From: JACVRW01 sp035645115
GTDB taxonomy: Bacteria; Actinomycetota; Thermoleophilia; Solirubrobacterales; Thermoleophilaceae
Assembly: GCA_035645115.1 (NCBI GenBank)
Contig: DASQNF010000200.1
Coordinates: forward strand, 1-7,359
Direction: 5' to 3'
Length of the DNA stretch: 7,359 nucleotides
The position numbers and the translations under genes were made by a program. Each line of letters starts with the position of its first letter. Within the stretch, counting starts at the first letter, position 1. The notes below the pieces were generated by a model that worked only from the letters and a program-made list of their open reading frames with translations, made no database searches and was not told where the DNA came from. Shown here in pieces: positions 1 to 5,395 of this stretch.

Positions 1-1
1 A

Positions 2-1666
2 CAGATGCTGCCGCTGTTCGCTGCATCGGTGGGCCTGCTCGTGATCGACGAAGCGCACTGCATCTCCGACTGGGGCCACGACTTCCGCCCGGACTACCGG
101 CGCGTGAAGGACATGCTCGACTCGCTCGACGCCGGCGTGGCTGTGCTCGGCACCACGGCAACGGCCAACGACCGGGTGGTGCGCGACGTGCTCGACCAGC
201 TCGGCGAGCGCCCGGGGGAGCCGCTTCGCTCCTACCGCGGCCCGCTCGCGCGGACGAGCCTGCGCCTCGAGACGGTCCCGCTGCCACGCCCGGCCGAGCG
301 GCTCGCCTGGCTCGTGGAGCACCTGCCCGCCCTCGAGGGGTCCGGGATCGTCTACACGCTCACACGCCGCGACGCGGAGCAGGTGGCGGCGTTCCTCAGT
401 GCAAACGGCGTGAGCGCCCTCCACTACAGCGGCGACCAGGACAGCGACGAGCGGATCGCCACCGAGGAGCGCCTGCTGCGCAACGAGGTCAAGGCGGTGG
501 TGGCCACGAGCGCGCTCGGCATGGGCTACGACAAGGCCGACCTGACCTTCGTGGTCCACTACCAGGCGCCCGGCTCGGTGGTGTCCTACTACCAGCAGGT
601 CGGGCGAGCCGGCCGCGGTGTCGAGCACGCCGACGTCGTGCTGCTGCGCGGCCACGAGGACCGCAACATCCAGGACTTCTTCATCGAGCAGGCGTTCCCC
701 GGGCGCGAGCGCGTGCGTGCCGTGCTCGACGACCTCGAGGTCGCGGGCGAGCAGGGCCGCTCGACGCGTGAGCTGATGGGCACGGTCAACCTCGGCGCTG
801 GCCGCATCGAGGCGATGCTGAAGGTCCTGGACGTGGAGGGTGCCGTTCGCCGGGCCGGCTCGCGCTGGTACGCGCTGCCCGGCAGCGATTGGAGCTACGA
901 CGCCGAGCGCTACGCCCAGGTCACCGCGCTGCGACGCGCCGAGCAGCAGGCGATGGCCGCCTACGGGATGGACGGGCGTTGCCTCATGCGCGTGCTCCAG
1001 GAGCAGCTCGACGACCCGGAGCCGCGAGACTGCGGGCGCTGCTCGGTGTGCACCTCGCCGCGATTCGCAGAGCCGCCTGCGCCCGCGCTGGTCGAGCAGG
1101 CGGCGCGCCACCTGCGCTCCCGGCCGCTCGAGCTCGAGGTCCGGAAGATGGCGCCGGACGCCGCGGGGACGATGCGCAAGATCCCCGAGGATGCCCGCAC
1201 CGAGCCCGGCTGGGCCCTGGCCCGTGTGGGGGATGGCGGCTGGTGGCCTGCGATCGAGCGCGGGCTCGGCTCGGGCTCGTTCGACGACGAGGTGGTGGTG
1301 GCGCTGGCCGAGCTCCTGCGCGGCGCGCGCGTGCCGGCGGCGTGGGTGACGAGCGTGCCGTCGGAGCGGCTCGGGACGCTGCTCGACGGCGTCGCCGGGC
1401 GCCTGGCGGCCGAGCTCGGAATCGAGCACCTCGCCCTGATCGCGCGCACGGAGCCGCGCCCGCCCCAGCGCGAGATGGCCAACGCCGTCCAGCAGGCCGC
1501 CAACGTGCGCGGCGCGTTCGCGGTGGTGGCGCCGCCCCCGCCGGGCATGGGCGTGCTGCTCGACGACCGGCGCATCTCCGGCTGGACGCTCGCGATGGTC
1601 GGCGGCCAGCTCCGCCGGGCCGGCGCCGAGCGCGTGACGCCGCTGGCGCTCGCCACGCTGTCGTAG
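2..1666 (+). CDS. RecQ-family ATP-dependent DNA helicase with C-terminal ComF-like PRTase domain (5' end missing)
   Basis: This is the C-terminal part of a superfamily 2 3'-5' DNA helicase, expected to unwind DNA during recombination and repair. The frame is already open at base 2, and Walker A (motif I) is absent, so the true start lies upstream. Counting from the Met codon at base 5, visible motifs are DEAH (residues 15-18) with the RecQ aromatic loop CISDWGHDFRPDYR, TTATA (50-54), motif V around ATSALGMGYDKAD, and motif VI QQVGRAGRG (197-205). A winged-helix-like stretch lies at about 233-290. A four-cysteine zinc site follows at C326, C343, C346 and C349, the same 16-2-2 spacing as in E. 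coli RecQ. Residues about 440-553 resemble ComF-type phosphoribosyltransferases: the RTEPRPPQ and NVRGAF segments, then VLLDDRRISGWTL at 517-529, where the family has its PRPP loop. The family call is firm; the role of the C-terminal domain is unknown. It is convergent with the desaturase, 30 bp apart. Confidence 0.93.
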   Translation, partial: QMLPLFAASVGLLVIDEAHCISDWGHDFRPDYRRVKDMLDSLDAGVAVLGTTATANDRVVRDVLDQLGERPGEPLRSYRGPLARTSLRLETVPLPRPAERLAWLVEHLPALEGSGIVYTLTRRDAEQVAAFLSANGVSALHYSGDQDSDERIATEERLLRNEVKAVVATSALGMGYDKADLTFVVHYQAPGSVVSYYQQVGRAGRGVEHADVVLLRGHEDRNIQDFFIEQAFPGRERVRAVLDDLEVAGEQGRSTRELMGTVNLGAGRIEAMLKVLDVEGAVRRAGSRWYALPGSDWSYDAERYAQVTALRRAEQQAMAAYGMDGRCLMRVLQEQLDDPEPRDCGRCSVCTSPRFAEPPAPALVEQAARHLRSRPLELEVRKMAPDAAGTMRKIPEDARTEPGWALARVGDGGWWPAIERGLGSGSFDDEVVVALAELLRGARVPAAWVTSVPSERLGTLLDGVAGRLAAELGIEHLALIARTEPRPPQREMANAVQQAANVRGAFAVVAPPPPGMGVLLDDRRISGWTLAMVGGQLRRAGAERVTPLALATLS

Positions 1667-1696
1667 CACCCCCACGCATGCCGCGCAGGAGCCTCG

Positions 1697-2803
1697 CTAC
1701 GCGCGCAGCGGCCCGGCGGGGGCTCGTGCCTCCACGGCTGCCGGCGCCCGCGCCTCCGCGAAGGTCACGAGCCGCGCCCGATCCTCGTCCCAGAGCTTGA
1801 GCCGCACCGCGCGCAGGCCGTCCCAGACGGAGAGCTCCGGGACGCCGTGGAAGATCGGGTTGTCGTCGTGTGCGCGCTGGAGGTTGTAGTTCGGTACGCG
1901 CGCGTTCAGGTGATGGACGTGGTGAAGGCCGATGTTGCCGGTGAAGAACTGCAGCAGCTTGGGCAGCTTGAGGTAGCTGCTGCCGCGCAGGCCCGCGTCC
2001 GCGTAGCTCCAGCCGCCCTTGCTCTGCCAGTACGTGTCCTCGAACTGGTGCTGGACGTAGAACAGCCAGACTCCCACGCCGCCCGCGATCACGAACAGCG
2101 GCATCTGGACAAGCAGGAACTCGCGCCAGCCCACCAGCCAGCACAGCAGGCCGATCGTGGTCACCAGCGCGAGGTTCGTGCCGATCACGCTGCGCCGGAC
2201 CCGCGGGCGCTGCGAGCGCGAGAACAGGCGCGGCGTGAGCACCATTGCGAAAATCGGGCCGAGCCCGAACATCACGAACGGGTTGCGGAACAGGCGGTAG
2301 CCGAGCCGGCGCTTCCATGGCGCGGCCCGGTACTCCGCCACGGTCAGCGTCTGGACATCGCCGACGCCGCGCCGGTCGAGGTCACCGGCGGTGGCGTGAT
2401 GGACCGCGTGGCTGTGTCTCCAGCACATGAACGGCTGGTAGAGCACGAGCCCAAGCGCGGCGCCCACCCGCGCGTTGGCGCGCTTGGAGGGCAGGAACGA
2501 GCCGTGGGCGCAGTCGTGGAAGACGATGAAGGTCCTCAGCATGAAACCCGCCGCGGGGAACGCGAGCGCGAGCGTGATGAGGTAGGAGATCTCGAGCGCC
2601 AGGTACATCAGCACCGCGAGCCCGAGCAACGGCACGATCGAGGTCGCGAGGTCCACCAGGCTGCGCCCGAGGCGCGGACGGGCATAGGGGGCGAGGGCGG
2701 GTTGCCAGGCCGGGGCCGGCGGCGGATCGGCCGGGGCCGGCCCGGCCGCCCGGCGATCGCCGGCCACGGGGGACGTGCCTGGGTCTGTGGAGGTGACGGT
2801 CAC
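1697..2803 (-). CDS. membrane fatty-acid desaturase (DesA-like, three His boxes)
   Basis: This is an integral-membrane di-iron fatty-acid desaturase that would introduce double bonds into acyl chains, tuning membrane fluidity. With the chosen GTG start it has 368 residues, a usual size for the family. The iron-binding boxes are present: HDCAH (H96, H100), HSHAVHH (H132, H135, H136) and HHVHH (H294-H298), plus H252 in QHQFEDTYW. Hydrophobic segments lie at about 52-92, 112-127, 176-190, 208-224 and 228-251. The first 45 residues are Pro/Ala-rich and look disordered. The frame stays open up to 2965, but the extra 54 residues are low-complexity and would overlap the divergent promoter. The GTG at 2803 has an AGGAG upstream, so I prefer it. 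The product lacks obvious electron-donor domains, so a ferredoxin or similar would be needed. Regiospecificity cannot be read from the sequence. It is divergent from the ANTAR gene, and shared control is possible. Confidence 0.9.
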   Translation of the reverse strand: MTVTSTDPGTSPVAGDRRAAGPAPADPPPAPAWQPALAPYARPRLGRSLVDLATSIVPLLGLAVLMYLALEISYLITLALAFPAAGFMLRTFIVFHDCAHGSFLPSKRANARVGAALGLVLYQPFMCWRHSHAVHHATAGDLDRRGVGDVQTLTVAEYRAAPWKRRLGYRLFRNPFVMFGLGPIFAMVLTPRLFSRSQRPRVRRSVIGTNLALVTTIGLLCWLVGWREFLLVQMPLFVIAGGVGVWLFYVQHQFEDTYWQSKGGWSYADAGLRGSSYLKLPKLLQFFTGNIGLHHVHHLNARVPNYNLQRAHDDNPIFHGVPELSVWDGLRAVRLKLWDEDRARLVTFAEARAPAAVEARAPAGPLRA

Positions 2804-2807
2804 TCGG

Positions 2808-2812
2808 CTCCT
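2808..2812 (-). promoter_or_regulatory. ribosome binding site supporting the desaturase GTG start
   Basis: On the minus strand AGGAG lies 4 nt before the GTG at 2803-2801. The spacing is a little short, but this is the best Shine-Dalgarno match near the N-terminus, and it decides against the much longer open frame that begins at 2965. Confidence 0.55.
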
Positions 2813-2826
2813 GAAGCTCGATGAAG

Positions 2827-2845
2827 CGCCGACCTGAGGTCGGCG
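2827..2845. promoter_or_regulatory. perfect 19-nt palindrome, candidate operator or 5' UTR hairpin
   Basis: Two perfect 9-bp arms flank a single central base: CGCCGACCT-G-AGGTCGGCG. It ends 24 nt upstream of the desaturase start codon. A near-contiguous palindrome suits a dimeric repressor such as a TetR-type protein. As RNA it would leave almost no loop unless the inner pairs open. Half of it (AGGTCGG) recurs immediately after as a direct repeat at 2846-2852 (AGGTCGG). The symmetry is seen directly; the operator role is inference. Confidence 0.5.
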
Positions 2846-2902
2846 AGGTCGGGCCGGCCGAGTGTCGGAGCCGGAAAGGCGCCCGCCGTGTGCTGGGGCG
2901 AG

Positions 2903-2915
2903 CGCTCTCAGAGCG
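2903..2915. promoter_or_regulatory. 13-nt perfect inverted repeat overlapping a promoter-like hexamer
   Basis: CGCTCT-C-AGAGCG has two 6-bp arms around one base. It overlaps the minus-strand -10-like hexamer at 2912-2917, so a protein bound here could block transcription toward the desaturase. The symmetry is observed; the function is inferred. Confidence 0.35.
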
Positions 2916-2920
2916 TAGCA
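2912..2920 (-). promoter_or_regulatory. possible extended -10 element for the desaturase
   Basis: Reading the minus strand, TGCTACGCT contains TGN followed by TACGCT, which fits the TANNNT pattern of actinobacterial housekeeping sigma factors. No good -35 is visible at 16-18 nt. Transcription would begin near 2905, giving a leader of about 100 nt that carries the 19-nt palindrome. This is weak evidence from pattern only. Confidence 0.3.
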
Positions 2921-2943
2921 TCGTGCCCGCTGCGGATTACACT
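2915..2943 (+). promoter_or_regulatory. possible promoter for the ANTAR regulator gene
   Basis: TACACT at 2938-2943 fits TANNNT. A poor -35 match, GTAGCA (2915-2920, 3 of 6 to TTGACA), sits 17 nt upstream. Initiation near 2950 would leave an 18-nt leader before the ATG at 2968. It partly overlaps the putative desaturase promoter on the other strand, so the two genes may compete for polymerase. Confidence 0.35.
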
Positions 2944-2967
2944 CGTTGACCGTTCCGGGAACCACCG

Positions 2968-3561
2968 ATGAGATACCGCGACACAGAGCACCTGCGCGTC
3001 CTGATCGCGAACGAGCGGCGCGACCGACTCGCCCTCGTGGCCCCGATCGTGGCCTCGCTCGGCCACGAGGTGATCGCTCGCGAGGTCGAGGTCGACGACG
3101 TGGGCGCCGTCACCGCGAGGGAGCGCCCGGACGTGGCCCTCGTCGGGCTCGGTCAGAGCTCCGACCACGCGCTCACCCTGATCGAGAAGATCGTGCGCGA
3201 GGCCACCTGCCCGGTGATCGTCCTGATCCACGCGCCCGACCCCGCGTTCGTCAAGGAGGCCTCCAAGCGCGGCATCTTCGCCTACATCACCGACGCCGGC
3301 GCCCAGGAGTGGCAGAGCTCGATCGACATCGTCCTCCGGCGCTTCGCGGAGTACCACGACCTCGAGGGCGCCTTCGGCCGGCGCGCCCTGATCGAGCGGG
3401 CCAAGGGGATCCTGATGGAGCGCCATACGGTGGACGAGGACGCCGCCTTCGCGCTGTTGCGCGACCACGCCCGCACCGCGAACCGCAAGCTGGTCGACAT
3501 CGCCGCCGCGGTGGTGGACGGGCACGCGTTGCTGCCAAGGCGGAGCGAGCCTGTCTCGTAG
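2968..3561 (+). CDS. ANTAR-domain regulator with degenerate receiver domain
   Basis: A 197-residue protein with an N-terminal receiver-like fold (about 9-125) and a C-terminal ANTAR RNA-binding domain (about 134-186, with RRALIERAKGILMER and a conserved A/LL helix pattern). ANTAR proteins bind paired hexaloop RNA stem-loops and act as transcription antiterminators. In this receiver the usual phosphorylation residues are missing. The acidic pair after strand 1 reads N15-E16, the acceptor Asp position is G60 (in PDVALVG), and the conserved Lys position is D109 (in YITDAG). Phosphorylation control is therefore unlikely; regulation may occur by dimerisation, a partner or a ligand. The start ATG has only a weak upstream GGGAA. 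No ANTAR-type double stem-loop was recognised in the window, so targets probably lie elsewhere. The domain call is firm. Confidence 0.9.
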   Translation: MRYRDTEHLRVLIANERRDRLALVAPIVASLGHEVIAREVEVDDVGAVTARERPDVALVGLGQSSDHALTLIEKIVREATCPVIVLIHAPDPAFVKEASKRGIFAYITDAGAQEWQSSIDIVLRRFAEYHDLEGAFGRRALIERAKGILMERHTVDEDAAFALLRDHARTANRKLVDIAAAVVDGHALLPRRSEPVS

Positions 3562-3574
3562 GGCGAGCGCGCAG

Positions 3575-3589
3575 CCGGCGAGCCGCCGG
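3575..3589. terminator. weak GC hairpin between convergent genes
   Basis: CCGGC and GCCGG pair around a 5-nt loop, inside the 33-bp gap between the ends of the ANTAR gene and the CapA-like gene. There is no T tract on either side. It could act as a bidirectional stop in a high-GC genome, but a 5-bp GC stem is also expected by chance. Confidence 0.25.
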
Positions 3590-3594
3590 AAGGG

Positions 3595-4635
3595 TCAGCG
3601 CAGCGGCCGGATCCCCGGCCGCCTCCCGGCCACGCTGACGGTGCGGTTCCACGATGGCGTCCCCGGCGCGGCGGGGACGACCGTGTAGTCCGGGTGTCGC
3701 ACCCAGGTCGGCACGTAGCGGATCCGCTCCGCTCGCGGCCGTGCGCCGGGGACGATCGTGAAGTCGATCAGGGCGATCAGCCCGTCCTGAGCGCCGGGCG
3801 CGCAGCAGGCGGCGGTCTGGTTCGAGATCAGGTTGCCCTCGCCGTACACGACCGGCTTGCCGTTCACGCGCCGGATCGGCTGCACGACGTGCGCATGCTG
3901 CCCGACTATCGCGTCGATCGCCGGCGAGCGGGTCAGCCGGCGGGCGAGAGCGGCCTGCTGGGGGGTGACCGGATGGACGTACTCGGCGCCCCAGTGGAGG
4001 TTCACGATCACGAGCTCGGCGCCGCGGGAGCGGATCCGGCGGGCGTCCGCGAGGATGCGCTCCGGGTCGGCCCAATCGAGCATCCAGGGGCTCGGCACCG
4101 GCTGGCCGTTCGACACGGCCGTGTAGGAGAGGAAGCCCACGCGGACGCCCTTGACCGTGAGGATCGGCGCGCGCGCGCGCTCTCGCGGCGAGCGTGCGGT
4201 TCCCACGTGGCGCACCCCCGCGCGGTCGAGAGCCCGCAGCGTGGTGGCGACCCCGTAGGCGCCGGCATCGAGCGAGTGATTCGATGCCGTGCTGCACGCA
4301 TCCCAGCCCACCCGCGCGATCGACCCGGCCAGCGACGGTGGACTGCGAAAGCTCGGATAGCCCTGCACGGGCCCCGGCACGAGCGGGGTCTCCACGTGAC
4401 AGAGCGCGAGGTCGGCGCGCGCGATGTGCGCCTTGACCGGGTCGAACATCGGCGCGAAGTCGTAGGTCTGCCCCCCGCCGAGCGTCAGCGCCCGTGCCGC
4501 CACCGGCGTATGGATGAGCAGGTCGCCCGACGCTGCCACGCGCAGCCGGACCGGCTCATCGCCTGCCGCCGGCTGCACGGCTGGAGCCGGCGCGAGGCCG
4601 AGCGCTGCGAACCAGGCGAGCAGCAGGTTGATCAC
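3595..4635 (-). CDS. CapA-family metallophosphoesterase-like protein, probably exported
   Basis: A 346-residue protein of the CapA/PGA_cap family (calcineurin-like fold, named for poly-gamma-glutamate capsule synthesis). Motifs in order: GD (G37-D38) with H42, HVETPL (H80, E82), SNH (N119-H120), NLHWGAEY (H214, E218), GQHAHVVQ (H247, H249) and YGEGNL (264-269). These match the metal-site pattern, but H80 stands where the family usually has Asn. The N-terminus is hydrophobic (3-20) followed by an Ala/Pro stretch, consistent with a signal peptide or membrane anchor, so it likely acts outside the membrane. The start is GTG at 4635, 9 nt after the stop of the upstream gene, without a strong Shine-Dalgarno, which suggests translational coupling. 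It is the last gene of the minus-strand cluster. Its substrate is unknown, and without capB/capC homologues nearby a capsule role is not supported. Confidence 0.85.
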   Translation of the reverse strand: MINLLLAWFAALGLAPAPAVQPAAGDEPVRLRVAASGDLLIHTPVAARALTLGGGQTYDFAPMFDPVKAHIARADLALCHVETPLVPGPVQGYPSFRSPPSLAGSIARVGWDACSTASNHSLDAGAYGVATTLRALDRAGVRHVGTARSPRERARAPILTVKGVRVGFLSYTAVSNGQPVPSPWMLDWADPERILADARRIRSRGAELVIVNLHWGAEYVHPVTPQQAALARRLTRSPAIDAIVGQHAHVVQPIRRVNGKPVVYGEGNLISNQTAACCAPGAQDGLIALIDFTIVPGARPRAERIRYVPTWVRHPDYTVVPAAPGTPSWNRTVSVAGRRPGIRPLR

Positions 4636-4644
4636 GAGCTCACA

Positions 4645-5082
4645 TCATGCCCCTGCGACGGCAGGGCCGCTCGGTGGGTCGAGAGAGCGAGAGCGCACCA
4701 GCCGCGCTCCGTCCAGGAGAGTCGCCGACAGCGCGCCGGCCCCTGCCTCGAGCCGCTCCTCGATCACGGTCGCCGCGATCTCGAGGTCGCGCGCCAGCCG
4801 GTCGATCGGGAAGTCGCGAGCCTCGAGCACGTTTGCGAGCCAGGACACTTGCCGCTCGAAGCCGCCGTAGCCGTTCTGCTCGGCCACGGCCCAGTTGAGC
4901 AGGTGCTGGTTGTCGTGGACGCACCATGCGATCCCGGCATCGCCATAGCGTTCCTGCTCGTCGGGGAACTCAGCGCGATAGCGGCTGCAGATCTCCTGGG
5001 CGAGGGCGAGCAGGTCGAGCGCCTCCCCGTCGTGGAGCTGTGCGCGCAACGGTGGTGGATGGCCGCTCGGGGGCTCGATCAC
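4645..5082 (-). CDS. uncharacterised helical protein in the MerR/B12 operon
   Basis: A 145-residue soluble protein I cannot assign to a named family. Residues about 20-112 look all-helical, with a conserved-looking core: AWCVHDNQHLLNWA (C54, H56, H60), FERQVSWLANVLEARDFPID and a following amphipathic helix. The pattern H-x3-HL...WL..VL..R..P...L resembles the helical segment that precedes B12-binding domains in some actinobacterial proteins. That is recollection, not an alignment. The tail (113-145) is Ala/Arg/Pro-rich. The GTG start overlaps the stop of the ABM-like gene by 4 nt (GTGA), a hallmark of translational coupling, and the CapA-like gene follows after 9 nt. The reading frame is well supported by this packing. 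Function is unknown, but it probably works with its operon partners, possibly by binding a tetrapyrrole or metal through its His/Cys cluster. Confidence 0.75.
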   Translation of the reverse strand: MIEPPSGHPPPLRAQLHDGEALDLLALAQEICSRYRAEFPDEQERYGDAGIAWCVHDNQHLLNWAVAEQNGYGGFERQVSWLANVLEARDFPIDRLARDLEIAATVIEERLEAGAGALSATLLDGARLVRSRSLDPPSGPAVAGA

Positions 5083-5387
5083 TCCGCCACGACCTCATAG
5101 GTGTGCATGTGCTCGAGTCGCTCCAACTTGATCACGCGATCGAGCTCGGGGTCGATGCGCTCGTGGGAGCGGCGGTGACGTTCGCTCTTCATGTACGCCT
5201 TGAAGGCGGCGCGGTCACGCCAGCGGCTGACCATGACGAGCTCGCCCGCATCCCTGTCCGACTGCCAGACCTGGAGATCCACGAACCCGTCGGCTTCCTC
5301 GACGAGGTGCGCGCGGCGCCGGAACGCCCGGACGAGCTCGGCCGCCCGCTCGTCGGGGATGCGGAGTCGTGAGAGCGACACGTACAC
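5079..5387 (-). CDS. small ABM-fold protein (antibiotic biosynthesis monooxygenase / IsdG-HmoA-like)
   Basis: A 102-residue protein with the ABM dimeric alpha/beta-barrel pattern: strand VSLSRLRI, helix to about 31, then GFVDLQVW, ELVMVSRW and AFKAYMKSERHRRSH. Family members include heme-degrading IsdG/HmoA enzymes and small monooxygenases. Against the IsdG triad of Asn, Trp and His, this protein appears to have S6, Y65 and H75, keeping the 10-residue spacing of the last two. Canonical heme cleavage is therefore uncertain. The frame is open further upstream into the MerR gene, but GTG at 5387 is preferred because AGGTG (5397-5393) lies 5 nt before it and the protein begins directly at the first strand. 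It starts 8 nt after the MerR stop and overlaps the next gene by 4 nt, so it is almost certainly co-transcribed. Confidence 0.8.
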   Translation of the reverse strand: MYVSLSRLRIPDERAAELVRAFRRRAHLVEEADGFVDLQVWQSDRDAGELVMVSRWRDRAAFKAYMKSERHRRSHERIDPELDRVIKLERLEHMHTYEVVAE

Positions 5388-5395
5388 GCGGGCAC

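Noticed and set aside
1662..1701. Inverted repeat CGTAGC/GCTACG spanning the stops of RecQ and desaturase
   Set aside because: The stem is only 6 bp with a 28-nt loop and no T tract, and part of the symmetry comes from the two opposed TAG stop codons.
984..2318. 444-codon minus-strand open frame bridging RecQ and desaturase
   Set aside because: It is Arg/Ala/Pro-rich without domains and overlaps two real genes in other frames.
1847..2824. Long plus-strand open frame opposite the desaturase
   Set aside because: Its product is low-complexity and rich in Arg, Glu, His and Ala with no motif, while the opposite strand has three His boxes. It is an antisense shadow in GC-rich DNA.
2946..2951. TTGACC as a -35 for the ANTAR gene
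   Set aside because: The matching -10 would fall at or after the ATG at 2968, placing the transcript start inside the coding region.
2804..2965. N-terminal extension of the desaturase to the ATG at 2965
   Set aside because: The extra residues are low-complexity and cover the divergent promoter region. GTG at 2803 has its own AGGAG.
4167..4178. (GC)6 dinucleotide run
   Set aside because: It lies within the CapA-like coding frame and encodes Arg-Ala repeats; short alternating GC runs are expected at this base composition.
3694..5100. 468-codon plus-strand open frame across the CapA-like and helical-protein genes
   Set aside because: Composition is typical of an antisense shadow, and it spans two well-supported coupled genes on the minus strand.
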